64,000 bases of DNA from an uncultured Sunxiuqinia sp. (GCF_947495665.1 NZ_CANLZV010000016.1:1-64000); one strand, 5' to 3'; counted from the first letter of the stretch, positions 17,335-25,882 are shown. Translations and numbers: made by a program. The notes: generated by a model not told the origin, from the sequence alone.

Positions 17335-18333
17335 ATGAAACGAGCCAACTCCTTACAACAAACGGGTCGAATGCTTTTAGCTGGTGTATTCCTGTTGGGT
17401 ACAGTTGCTACAGGCAAAACCTCGACCGCCCAAAATTCAGCCCCAACCAATGCCGAAAAGCTGGGGTTCCCCAAGGGCCAAAAGATCCTGCTGCTGCACT
17501 CCGACGATGCCGGGATGTGTGAAGAAGCCAACCTTTCGGTGATGGCCTATTCCCTGAAGAACCACGTTCAATCGGCGGCCGTGATGATGCCCTGCCCCAA
17601 CGCAGAAGAAATGGTGGCCTGGGCCAAGAAACATCCGCAAGCCGACATCGGTGTTCACCTGACGCTGACCAGTGAGTGGAAAAGCTATCGCTGGCCCCCC
17701 TTGGCTCCGGCTGCTGATGTTCCCGGATTGATTGATCCCCAGGGAAAACTTTGGCCCGAAGTCATTGATGTGGTTCGCCATGCCAGCCCCGAAGAAGTAG
17801 AACAAGAGATTCGCGCCCAGATTGACCGCATGCTTGAGCTTGGGTACCAACCAACGCATATCGATACGCATATGGGAACGCTCTATGGCTCGGCCGAATT
17901 TTTAACCGTATTCTTGAAAGTGGCGCAGGAATACCAGATTCCGGCAAATGCCATCGACCTCTCCAACCCCAAGGTAGCCGCCTACTACAAGCAAGCCGGC
18001 TATCCCATTTCAGCGGAAACCATTGCCCAGCTGGCCGCCTACCAACTTCCGAAGCTCGACAACTTTACCAGTGTCCCCAAAGGCTCAAGCTACGAAGAAA
18101 AGAAGGCCAACTTCTTTCAACTGGTCAACGCGCTCGATCCCGGGCTTACCGAGATCATCTTTCATCCGTCCATTGAAACCGACCACCTTAAAAGCATTAC
18201 CGGCTCGTGGCAACAGCGGGTTTGGGAAGCCAAGATGTTTTCCGATCCGGAGGTCATCCGGTTTTTTAAAGATCACGGCATTGTGCTTACCACCTGGCGA
18301 GAAATCATGAAGCGTCATCAATCCAACAACTAA
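17335..18333 (+). CDS. Secreted ChbG/HpnK-type carbohydrate deacetylase
   Basis: The 332-residue protein has a signal peptide and a YdjC/ChbG-fold domain. HSDDAGMCEEAN carries the metal-binding Asp pair, ADIGVHLTLTSEW a metal-ligand His, and THIDTHMGTLY the second His pair. Family members remove N-acetyl groups from chito-oligosaccharides or related amino sugars. I chose the ATG at 17335, eight bases after the previous stop; an upstream start would overlap the FG-GAP gene. Its presence suggests the substrate contains an N-acetylated sugar. Confidence 0.82.
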   Translation: MKRANSLQQTGRMLLAGVFLLGTVATGKTSTAQNSAPTNAEKLGFPKGQKILLLHSDDAGMCEEANLSVMAYSLKNHVQSAAVMMPCPNAEEMVAWAKKHPQADIGVHLTLTSEWKSYRWPPLAPAADVPGLIDPQGKLWPEVIDVVRHASPEEVEQEIRAQIDRMLELGYQPTHIDTHMGTLYGSAEFLTVFLKVAQEYQIPANAIDLSNPKVAAYYKQAGYPISAETIAQLAAYQLPKLDNFTSVPKGSSYEEKKANFFQLVNALDPGLTEIIFHPSIETDHLKSITGSWQQRVWEAKMFSDPEVIRFFKDHGIVLTTWREIMKRHQSNN

Positions 18334-18672
18334 AAAAATATGCGCCCTTTTCTAAAAAGTTCCGTTCTCCGCCTCGCAGTCCAGTGCTGGAAGCCATTGG
18401 CAGACAAGCTTCCGGCAAGCAATAGACCATAGGAAAAAAACGACTCAGGGCTGAGTTTAGTTAACCCGAAACAAGCTCGCTCCCCTTCTACCCGCCTCAG
18501 AACCGGCGAAAGGTTTAACTTGTATTTTCAAATCATTTCTATTGATAAACATATTTTATATATTCGGAGTGGTAAATTTGTTTAAATGAAATATAACAGG
18601 CATAGTTGATGCTCATTAGTTAAGGGTCATTATAATTGGATTAAAAATGAAATAAACTAAAACCAAATAAAC
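18334..18672. other. Gene-free boundary of the accessory island
   Basis: The first half keeps the composition of the catabolic operon and holds a small inverted repeat, CTCAGGGCTGAG near 18444-18455. From about 18520 the sequence becomes strongly AT-rich, as in the next three genes. No gene, tRNA or integrase site was recognised. The composition shift marks a likely insertion boundary. Confidence 0.45.
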
Positions 18673-19971
18673 ATGGATAAAGAACATATTTTTATACATC
18701 ACTCCATTTACCCCAATGCAGCAGATATTTTCAATATCGAATTGTTGCCTTTTGAAAACATAAAGGATGATTGCATTTATGTTTTGGATACCAATGCACT
18801 ATTAATTCCATATTCGACAAGTTCTGCTGGATTTGATGAAATCAAAAAAACGTTTACTAAGCTTATAAAAAATAATAAACTCCTAATTCCGGGGCAAGTA
18901 GCACGAGAATTTGCGAAAAATAGACCTGAGAAAATAAAAACGTTATTTCAGCAACTAAGCAGAATTCGCAATAAAGTAGAAAAACCTACAACTGGACAAT
19001 ATCCTTTACTTGAAAAGCTTGATGAATATAATGAAGCTGTAACTCTGGAAGAAGAAGTTACAGAAGTGCAGAAAAAGTATTCTAAAAAAATTGGGGAAAT
19101 ATTGGATAAAATAAAAGAATGGCGGTGGAATGACCCTATTTCTCAAGTTTATAATCAATTATTTAGTCCAGATACAATTTTCGAGCTAGAAATAGACAAA
19201 GAAGCAATTGCTAAAGAACTTGAAAGAAGAAACAAATACTCAATACCACCAGGGTTTCAAGACAAAAATAAACCAGATGAGGGCATTGGAGACTTATTAA
19301 TTTGGCTATCAATTTTAGAAATATCCATTGAAAAAAATAAACACATTGTATTTGTTTCAGGAGATGAAAAAAACGATTGGTTTCACCGAAGTGAGAATCA
19401 ATCTTTATATCCAAGATTTGAATTGCTAACTGAATTCAAAACCAAGACTGATAATAAATCATTTCATATAATTAAACTGTCACAATTATTGACAAGTTTT
19501 GAAGCTGATGAATCTGCAGTTAAGGAAGTAGAAATAAAAGAACGAACGTCAACTGTATTTTGGGGAGATTATCGTGTCTTTATCCGAAAAGCAGAGGAAT
19601 TAGTAACCAAATGGCTTGTTGATACTGAACCGCAAAGTGAAATTATTAGGAATAATGGATATCCCAACTTGATACTCAAAGATAATGAGAAAACAGAAGG
19701 GATTAAAATCTTAGTAGTCAGAAGCGGTAGAAGTTTTCAACTTTTACCAAGATTTACCGAGCAATTTCACAAAGCATATTATGATGTTTCAAGTGGGCGC
19801 TTTAACTGCTTTAGATTAATTATTGTTGGAATGTCCTCAGACTTTTCATCAGAATATATAGACGACATAATCACAAGACAGTCTAATAAATACAAAAATG
19901 AGTTCATAAGAATTACCATCGGCCTAATAAATGACATTGGAGAATTTGAAATGTTAAATAGCTACCCATAA
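18673..19971 (+). CDS. PIN-like domain protein (DUF4935 type)
   Basis: In this 432-residue protein, residues 33-250 look like a PIN-like nuclease domain. It has YVLDTNALLIPY (first acidic residue Asp39), LIPGQVAREFAKN, GIGDLLIWLSILE with further acidic residues, and VFVSGDEKNDW. A long charged helical insert sits between them. The remaining 180 residues are not recognised. PIN domains cut RNA, and large stand-alone versions of this kind are common in accessory and defence islands. The gene is AT-rich compared with the flanking operons. It is followed at its stop codon by a hairpin sequence shared with another island gene. Confidence 0.7.
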   Translation: MDKEHIFIHHSIYPNAADIFNIELLPFENIKDDCIYVLDTNALLIPYSTSSAGFDEIKKTFTKLIKNNKLLIPGQVAREFAKNRPEKIKTLFQQLSRIRNKVEKPTTGQYPLLEKLDEYNEAVTLEEEVTEVQKKYSKKIGEILDKIKEWRWNDPISQVYNQLFSPDTIFELEIDKEAIAKELERRNKYSIPPGFQDKNKPDEGIGDLLIWLSILEISIEKNKHIVFVSGDEKNDWFHRSENQSLYPRFELLTEFKTKTDNKSFHIIKLSQLLTSFEADESAVKEVEIKERTSTVFWGDYRVFIRKAEELVTKWLVDTEPQSEIIRNNGYPNLILKDNEKTEGIKILVVRSGRSFQLLPRFTEQFHKAYYDVSSGRFNCFRLIIVGMSSDFSSEYIDDIITRQSNKYKNEFIRITIGLINDIGEFEMLNSYP

Positions 19972-20040
19972 CAAATTGTTTATGGCAGGCGGGGGTTTTA
20001 GCGGTCTGACAAGTCAGACCTTTTGCCCACTCTCCAGCGG
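19967..20040 (+). repeat. Cassette-site-like hairpin 1
   Basis: It begins inside the last codons of the PIN gene with CATAACAAATTGTTTATGGC, then GCGGGG. It contains the perfect helix GGTCTGAC (20002-20009)/GTCAGACC (20012-20019) and an outer GGG/CCC pair. The opening motif CATAACAAATTGTnnAt-nGC-nnGCGGGG recurs downstream of the DUF4062 gene on the opposite strand (42396-42425). The layout resembles integron attC sites or related Bacteroidota intergenic repeats. Confidence 0.5.
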
Positions 20041-20122
20041 CTCTGACTGGATTTCTTTTCGAAATTCCGCACGAACACATAAAAATGACCATTAGCAATG
20101 AGTTAAAAACGAACAGCAAATA

Positions 20123-21511
20123 ATGAAAGATTACTTTCGAGACGATATAACTATTAGTTTAGACATAGAACCCCATAAAGATGTCCTAAGAGAAACTTTT
20201 GGAGAGGCTTTGTCAAATAGTAACTATGATTCCAGATTGATCTATAACCAACGAAATCCAGAATATTTACAATTAACCATATACTACAATCAATCAGATT
20301 ATTTATTTGAAAAGTTTGAACTATTAAAGAAAAATGGGATTTCCATACTCAGCCTCATTAAGCCAAAAATAACCACTCGCCAATGGGAGTATCCAGATAT
20401 TTTAGATTTTTCGCAAAGTACTATAATTGATATTCAGGAAAGCCACTATTGGGAGCACAACAAAAAACCTGTTATTATCACAGTTGACAATGCAACAATA
20501 TTAGTTAATGGAAGCTACGTGGGAGACGGAAGATTTCAACTAACAAAAAACGTATTCCAACATCTTGACGAATACATTACTTATGGTGGTTTAGGAAGAC
20601 ATAGATGGGATGACAAATTTATTGAGAAAGATGTGAATCGAAAAACAACCTTCGGACCAATAAATTTTATTTTATCATTTGAACATTTTTACGAGCAAAC
20701 ATATTCGAAACAAAATATTAATATTCTTAGAGATGCTTATTTGACTCTTTCAGATGGTACGAAAAGACTAACAGATAATGAACTTATTCAAATTGGAAAA
20801 TCTCTTTGTTTATTAATGTCATTTTATTGGAATAAGCCCATTGATTTCTTTATTGCCAATATACGTGTTAATAATATTAAAAATTATAAAACCAGAAAAA
20901 TTCTAAAATATTCCGACCATTTCATAGATGATTCCCAAGACTTTCTCTTGAAGAAAAAATTTAAAACATTTTATGACTTTGCAGAAAGTGTTGATTATGG
21001 AAAATTTTCAGCAAACTCTGACATATTATCCGAAATAATACCTCGAATTTTAAAAACGAAGAATGTTGATGAGATCTCTTCATTTATGGTATTATATAAC
21101 ATTATTGAAAAAATCAGGAATTATTTCCTTACAACTCCATTTGACGGAAAACAATTTACAATTAAGGAGGAATTCGATTTTAAAGTGAGTAAGAAAAAGA
21201 CAAATCAATTCATTAAAAATAAAATCAAGGAAATAAGAGAAATTGTAGCTGATGCCGATGTCGAAGGATTTGAGAACAAGGCTAGTGACAAAGTAACATT
21301 CATAAGAAAAACAGGATTAAAAGACCAATTTGATAGTCTTTTAACCTACCTCGAGTTAGAACCGAAATCATATGATATAGACTTTGTAAGTCTTATAAGA
21401 ATCAGGAATAATATATATCATGGAAAATTACCTGAAGAAAATATAGAACCACTCATAACGCAAATGATAAATCTAGTGAATGATATGATATTAAAAATGA
21501 CAATTAATTAA
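20123..21511 (+). CDS. HEPN-domain protein, candidate toxin or defence RNase
   Basis: I do not recognise the whole 462-residue protein, but its C-terminal helical part carries IRIRNNIYHGK, with Arg428-Asn429 and His433 forming the RNxxxH motif of HEPN RNases. The arrangement of about 200 residues of beta-rich N-terminal sequence followed by a C-terminal HEPN resembles ApeA-type abortive-infection proteins. It would cut cellular RNA when triggered. The gene is AT-rich, lies between two hairpin elements and follows a PIN-domain gene, as expected of a defence cassette. Activity and trigger are inferred. Confidence 0.6.
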   Translation: MKDYFRDDITISLDIEPHKDVLRETFGEALSNSNYDSRLIYNQRNPEYLQLTIYYNQSDYLFEKFELLKKNGISILSLIKPKITTRQWEYPDILDFSQSTIIDIQESHYWEHNKKPVIITVDNATILVNGSYVGDGRFQLTKNVFQHLDEYITYGGLGRHRWDDKFIEKDVNRKTTFGPINFILSFEHFYEQTYSKQNINILRDAYLTLSDGTKRLTDNELIQIGKSLCLLMSFYWNKPIDFFIANIRVNNIKNYKTRKILKYSDHFIDDSQDFLLKKKFKTFYDFAESVDYGKFSANSDILSEIIPRILKTKNVDEISSFMVLYNIIEKIRNYFLTTPFDGKQFTIKEEFDFKVSKKKTNQFIKNKIKEIREIVADADVEGFENKASDKVTFIRKTGLKDQFDSLLTYLELEPKSYDIDFVSLIRIRNNIYHGKLPEENIEPLITQMINLVNDMILKMTIN

Positions 21512-21519
21512 GCCCCAAT

Positions 21520-21647
21520 GCTAAAACTATGTATAAGTAATGGCTGGCAAGTGCTAAATATCAATGTCAGTTACCCGCTAAAACTACTCAACGATTTATC
21601 AGCAAAATGGCACGCAACCAGCTACTATTCTTATACTCTCCGTTAGC
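21520..21647. repeat. 128-bp nested imperfect palindrome
   Basis: Four nested helices occur in register: GCTAA (21520-21524)/TTAGC (21643-21647), TATAAG (21532-21537)/CTTATA (21630-21635), GCTGG (21543-21547)/CCAGC (21618-21622) and GTGC (21551-21554)/GCAC (21610-21613). Unequal gaps between arms create bulges. It lies 8 bp after the HEPN gene. Length and bulged geometry resemble large attC sites of sedentary integrons. Confidence 0.6.
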
Positions 21648-21689
21648 AGTAATATTGCCAAACAGGGTGTAAAGTAATATTACAATATT

Positions 21690-22589
21690 TTGAAATTTAT
21701 CTTAAAAAATATTTCAGCCTTTGACTTTTTTGAATTTCTAAATTCAGAGGTTAAGGATGTTTGTACATTTCATAAATCTATGGATGATGTTTCAACTATA
21801 GATATTAGAGAATTTATAAATAAAAAAGCAACCGACATCAAGGCTTTTATCTCGAATAGTATTACAAATAACGCCGAACTTATCACAAGACGTATAGATG
21901 ACGATAGTTATTCATATTATCTTGACAAAGTGTATGGAATAACCAAACATAGAAATGAAGCAGAGAAAGAATTGGATAGAATGGATAGATTCTTCGAAAG
22001 CCTTAATAATACTGTTTCATACTTGAAAATAATCGACTCTTTGTATGATTCTACTGTCAATATCGAAATCAATGACTTAGATGAAAAAACCGATTTCATT
22101 TTAAGCAAACTAAATGATTTATTTGGAGATGAGTTTTTTTCAATTGAAACAATATTAGATTTAAATGATTTGCCATTTAGACAGGATGAATCAAAAGAAA
22201 TAGCAAGCAACCTAAGCAAAAGAGGTTATGTAATCTTACAAAATAGCAATTTTTATAATTCAACAGATTTTTGTAAAATATCAGTAAAAGGTTCATTGTA
22301 TATATCAAGAAAAGTTAAGCAAAAACAAAAAACCTACACAAAAACCCAATTAGACAAGCGCTTAGATAATATCGTCGAGCATTTAGAAAAGATAGGATTA
22401 GGACAAGAAGTAATTTTTGATGAAATAGAAGAACTTCGAAAATTACAACATAAACTCTCAAAAAAATCTTGGTCTCAATTGCTTAAAGGTAAACTTGTTG
22501 ACTTGGCCCTAAATAAAATAATAAATATTGAGACGGTAAGTTCAATTTATACATACTTAACCAACAATGATTTTAAAATGTTAAAATAA
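21690..22589 (+). CDS. Unknown accessory-island protein
   Basis: I do not recognise this 299-residue protein. It is rich in charged helices in the first half (residues about 40-150). The segment DLNDLPFRQDESKEIASNLSKRGYVILQ with the following KISVKGSLYISRK looks like a winged-helix module near residues 160-210. The C terminus is again helical (EEIEELRKLQHKL). The open frame begins with TTG at 21690, so the true start may be an ATG about 30 residues in (MDDVSTID). Strong AT bias matches the two preceding genes. It may be a regulator or sensor in the same cassette group. Confidence 0.55.
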   Translation: MKFILKNISAFDFFEFLNSEVKDVCTFHKSMDDVSTIDIREFINKKATDIKAFISNSITNNAELITRRIDDDSYSYYLDKVYGITKHRNEAEKELDRMDRFFESLNNTVSYLKIIDSLYDSTVNIEINDLDEKTDFILSKLNDLFGDEFFSIETILDLNDLPFRQDESKEIASNLSKRGYVILQNSNFYNSTDFCKISVKGSLYISRKVKQKQKTYTKTQLDKRLDNIVEHLEKIGLGQEVIFDEIEELRKLQHKLSKKSWSQLLKGKLVDLALNKIINIETVSSIYTYLTNNDFKMLK

Positions 22590-22733
22590 AACACTACCGC
22601 CAATATAGTAGACGATCCCGACTAAAATAGCCGGGGATGCGCTTCTCGATATTCACTCCACAATAAGCAACCTCCAAAAATACAACTGACCCAGTTTATT
22701 GAACACTACCTTCATTATTCGAGCATCAAAACC

Positions 22734-22922
22734 CCTTGGTTAGGGCATCAACTTTGTTGGTTGGCTTGTCAACTTCTTCGGTTGGGTCATCTACCGCTCT
22801 GGTAAACACGTTTACCTCTCTGGTAGCCTCATTTACTTCTCTGGTAAGGTCATTTACCTCTCTGGTAGACTCATTTACCTCTCTGGTAAGGTCATTTACC
22901 TGTCTGGTAGAGTCATTTACCA
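22734..22922. repeat. Tandem 21-bp palindromic array C1, nine units
   Basis: GGT starts each unit at 22738, 22759, 22780, 22801, 22822, 22843, 22864, 22885 and 22906, an exact 21-bp period. Units carry an inverted repeat such as GGTAA-ggtcat-TTACC. The first three are degenerate (GGTT...AAC). From 22843 on, units alternate between GGTAAGGTCATTTACC and GGTAGACTCATTTACC-type forms, so there is a 42-bp higher-order period equal to the unit of arrays A and B. The array reads open as seven-residue repeats on both strands but has no start signal, so I do not call a protein. Confidence 0.88.
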
Positions 22923-22990
22923 ACTAAACTTGTCAGAAAAGGAGGTTTTTGACTAAAAAAGAGCAAAAAAGCTGTTTTATAGGTTATTTT

Positions 22991-23074
22991 GGGGGTCTAC
23001 CCCCTTCAAATGGGCTTCTACCCCATCAAAATTGCTTCCTACAAGCTCTAAACGGCAGTCTATCAATACGGCTA
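22991..23074. repeat. Degenerate 21-bp array C2, four units
   Basis: The motif TCTAC or a close variant recurs at 22996, 23017, 23038 and 23059, again exactly 21 bp apart. The first two units form hairpins (GGGGG-tcta-CCCCC and GGG-cttcta-CCC). It differs in sequence from C1 but keeps the same period and lies between C1 and the helical-protein gene. Confidence 0.65.
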
Positions 23075-23196
23075 CCTCGCCACAAAATATGTTCGATAAC
23101 AGGCTCAGGGATTGAATCATGCCTTTTAATTTTAAGTGAAGAGCCGTAATTTGTATCATAATTATCAACCTGATTAAACAATTAAAACGTACAACG

Positions 23197-23886
23197 ATGA
23201 CCACCAAATTTAATTTTAGCTTTGGCACACTGACACAACGTGCCGACCGCATTGACAGCCTGCTGCTGCGCGATGCCGCCGAATTTGCCGCGCTGGGCTA
23301 CGAGGATAGCTACCGTGCCGATCTGAAGGCCAATGTAGACGTCTTTCGCCAGTTGCCTTCGGACGACTACTGGCTGGGGCAGCAAATGCTGCAAACCGAG
23401 GCCAAGAAGAAAGCCCTGGAAAGCCTGACCGACCAGTTGATTAACCTGCGTTTCCGGGCCAAACTGGCTTTGGGAGAGCAATCGGTGGATTACCGGGCGC
23501 TGCGCTTTGGCAAAATCCAAACCATGAAGGAGCAAGACCTGATTATTTTTGCACACCATGTAAGTACTACCTGCCGCCAGATGCTGGATAAACTGGACCG
23601 CCCAAACATTACCGAAGAGATGCTAACCAACCTGGATACGACCACCCGGCAGCTGGACGATGCCATTGATGAGCAAAAGAAAATGATTTCGAACCGGGAA
23701 GCCAAGACGTTTGAGCGCGAAGAGAAAGCCAATGCCATTTACACGCAGATAGCCGAGATTTGCGAGGTGGGCAAAAAGATTTGGGAAGAAAGAAACGAGG
23801 CCTATTACAACGACTACGTGATCTACGGCTCGAAGGAAGCCATTGAAGAAGATGAAGAAACCGAGGCCGAAGAATCGGCAGAGTAA
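23197..23886 (+). CDS. Small all-helical array-associated protein
   Basis: This 229-residue soluble protein is almost entirely predicted helix (long heptad-like stretches, for example residues 60-100 and 140-200) with an acidic tail, EEDEETEAEE. N-terminal FNFSFGTLTQRADRID and C-terminal KKIWEERNEAYYNDYVIYGS resemble a Bacteroidota-only family of hypothetical proteins I have seen, but I cannot name a Pfam entry with certainty. It starts 275 bp after 21-bp array C1 and is followed by a terminator, so it is monocistronic. Its placement parallels the DUF6261-like gene at 44410 behind array B. Composition is normal for the chromosome, unlike the AT-rich genes just upstream. Confidence 0.75.
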   Translation: MTTKFNFSFGTLTQRADRIDSLLLRDAAEFAALGYEDSYRADLKANVDVFRQLPSDDYWLGQQMLQTEAKKKALESLTDQLINLRFRAKLALGEQSVDYRALRFGKIQTMKEQDLIIFAHHVSTTCRQMLDKLDRPNITEEMLTNLDTTTRQLDDAIDEQKKMISNREAKTFEREEKANAIYTQIAEICEVGKKIWEERNEAYYNDYVIYGSKEAIEEDEETEAEESAE

Positions 23887-23910
23887 CTCGGATTGAGATA
23901 ACTCATGGTA

Positions 23911-23938
23911 AAAAGCTCCGGAAACGGGGCTTTTTTTT
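23911..23938 (+). terminator. Terminator of the helical-protein gene
   Basis: AAAAGCTCC/GGGGCTTTT stem with a mismatch, followed by a run of T, 25 bp after the stop at 23886. Confidence 0.75.
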
Positions 23939-24003
23939 GGCCCGAAAAGTCAGGAGCCCCTTCCCGCTCCGATGAACGGGCTGTCAACAAGCGACAACAA
24001 AAA

Positions 24004-24040
24004 TCCCCTTAAGATGAAAGCTGAGTCCATCTTAAGGGGA
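24004..24040. terminator. Bidirectional terminator between convergent genes
   Basis: A perfect 13-bp inverted repeat TCCCCTTAAGATG (24004-24016)/CATCTTAAGGGGA (24028-24040) has an 11-nt loop. T-runs follow on both strands. It sits 77 bp after the luciferase-like gene end on the minus strand and after the helical-protein gene on the plus strand. Confidence 0.75.
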
Positions 24041-24116
24041 AGTTTTTGCAATGCCTATTGCCAAAAGCGCAAAAAGTACCGGGCTAGCGAATCCTTAGCA
24101 ATCAGCAATACCTAAG

Positions 24117-25139
24117 CTACTTAAGCTTAAAGGCATCTGCCAGCAATTGGTAGGAACGCAGCCTTGCTTCGTGGTTCGAGCTTAAGGTGTGTATCATTAG
24201 CTCGTCTGTTTCATACGCTTCACCGATCTGCATCAACCAATCGTGCACTTGATCCGGCGTTCCAATTAAAACACGCGGCGGCTGTTGTGGATTAGTCAGC
24301 ATTTCCGGTTCGCGAAGTCCGCCAAGCAGGCGAATGGCCGTATCTTCATCCTCCAGCAAGCTCTGAATATCGCCCGTACTGCGCAGGCGATGCTCAAACA
24401 GCTGAAAAGGTGCCGACAAGCGGTTGGCTTCTTCTTCCGTTTCCGCCACAAACACATTGAGCGCCAACATTAATTCCGGCTTTTGCAAGCCCGAAGCCTG
24501 TTTTGCCGGAGTAAACTGCTGGTGGTAGATTTGTGAAATACCATACGACTGCATGGGATTGATGAAGCCCGAGAAGGCATAGCGTAAGCCCAGCTTAGCG
24601 GCAGCCATGGCACTCCACGAACTCGAGCCCAGCAGCCAAAAGTTCGGGCTGCTCCCATTGTTGTACGACTGAATTTGGGAAAACGGGCTATCCCCCTCAA
24701 AACTGTTGTTCATCCATTGCACTAATTCCTGAAGCTGCTCTGCCGAGTCATCGGCACTGGGCCGGTAAGCTGACCGATGTCGCTGCAAAGCCAAATCGCT
24801 CACGGGACCGGTGGTTGCCCGGCCAATTCCCATGTCAATACGCCCGGGAAATAAATCCTCCAGGGTATTGAACACTTCAGCCACTTTAAAAGGACTGTAA
24901 TGGTTCAACAGCACCGCTCCCGAGCCAACTTTAAGCTGGCTGGTTTGTGACGCAACAAGTGGAATCAGCACTTCCGGGCTTCTTCCGGCTGCTGTCCCTG
25001 TCGCATGATGTTCGGCCATCCAAAAACGGGTGTACCCCCATTCATCCACCTTCTTTGCCGTATCCAGGGTGTTCATTAAAGCCTGATGCCGATCACCCGA
25101 TGGTGGAACAACGGATAAATCCAATGCGGAGAGTTTCAT
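24117..25139 (-). CDS. Luciferase-like flavin monooxygenase (LLM class)
   Basis: The 340-residue protein has the TIM-barrel LLM fold: KLSALDLSVVPPS at the N terminus, GYTRFWMAEHHATG, VGSGAVLLNHYSP, PGRIDMGIGRATG-like PGRIDMGIGRATTG, and a C-terminal GTPDQVHDWLMQIGE. It matches the MsnO8 subgroup of FMN-dependent oxidoreductases. I chose the ATG at 25139 because AAGGAG lies 8 bp upstream on the minus strand and the alternative at 25157 overlaps the previous gene. It follows the nitroreductase by 10 bp, so both are likely co-expressed and share reduced flavin chemistry. Confidence 0.88.
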   Translation of the reverse strand: MKLSALDLSVVPPSGDRHQALMNTLDTAKKVDEWGYTRFWMAEHHATGTAAGRSPEVLIPLVASQTSQLKVGSGAVLLNHYSPFKVAEVFNTLEDLFPGRIDMGIGRATTGPVSDLALQRHRSAYRPSADDSAEQLQELVQWMNNSFEGDSPFSQIQSYNNGSSPNFWLLGSSSWSAMAAAKLGLRYAFSGFINPMQSYGISQIYHQQFTPAKQASGLQKPELMLALNVFVAETEEEANRLSAPFQLFEHRLRSTGDIQSLLEDEDTAIRLLGGLREPEMLTNPQQPPRVLIGTPDQVHDWLMQIGEAYETDELMIHTLSSNHEARLRSYQLLADAFKLK

Positions 25140-25149
25140 GCTTAGCTCC

Positions 25150-25791
25150 TTAATCAATAACTGTTACCAATTCCGTTAGCGGTTTTCTGACTTTCACCAG
25201 GTTAACCAGCCAATCCTTTTCTACATCGCGATAGCCAAGCGGCAGCATAAGCGTGCTTCGCAAGCCTTTTTCGCGCAGCCCAAGCAATTCATCCAAGGCC
25301 GCCGGATCAAAACCTTCCATCGGCGTGTGGTCCACCTGCTCGTAGCTGGCCTGGGTAATGGCCGCCATAAAGGCAATGTACGTTTGACGAGCCGTATGCG
25401 TAAAATGCTGCTCCTCGGTTTGTTGGCCATACATGTTTAGCAAGAACTGGCGGTAATTTTCCCAACCTTCGTTGCGTGTACCACGAACTTCATTCGTCAG
25501 GTCAAACATACGATTGATGCGTTCGGGTGTGTAGCTGTCCCAGGCGGCAAAAACCAGCAGGTGTGAGCCCGAAGTAACTTGAGGCTGATCAAAGGCTATC
25601 GCCCGAATCTTCTGCTTCATCTCCTCATTGGTGATCACCAATATCTCAAAGGGTTGTAATCCGCTGGAAGTTGGAGCCAATCGGGCGGCTTCCAAAATGC
25701 GTTCGATTTTGTCTTCTGCTACTTTCTCCCCGTTCATCGCTTTGGTAGCATAACGCGTACTTAATTGGTCTAAAAAATCTGTATTCTTCAT
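25150..25791 (-). CDS. NAD(P)H-dependent nitroreductase family protein
   Basis: The 213-residue protein is an FMN-dependent nitroreductase of the NfsB/YdgI kind. RYATKAMNGEK carries the phosphate-contacting Arg, ARLAPTSSGLQPFEILVI is the FMN-binding block, and MLPLGYRD the C-terminal flavin contact. It may reduce nitro-aromatics, quinones or supply reduced flavin to the adjacent LLM enzyme. It is first in a two-gene unit. Its own promoter must lie in the 90-bp gap to the HchA-like gene. Confidence 0.88.
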   Translation of the reverse strand: MKNTDFLDQLSTRYATKAMNGEKVAEDKIERILEAARLAPTSSGLQPFEILVITNEEMKQKIRAIAFDQPQVTSGSHLLVFAAWDSYTPERINRMFDLTNEVRGTRNEGWENYRQFLLNMYGQQTEEQHFTHTARQTYIAFMAAITQASYEQVDHTPMEGFDPAALDELLGLREKGLRSTLMLPLGYRDVEKDWLVNLVKVRKPLTELVTVID

Positions 25792-25882
25792 CGTTTTATT
25801 TATTGCTATTGTTCTATCTATTTTGGTGCTTCAGCAAGAGATTAACGCGCTATCAGCACACTATTTTGTATCTTAAAATGAA

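Noticed and set aside
22726-22927. Seven-residue-repeat coiled-coil protein on either strand
   Set aside because: Both strands read as heptads because the period is 21 bp. The frames start and stop with the array, and there is no start signal.
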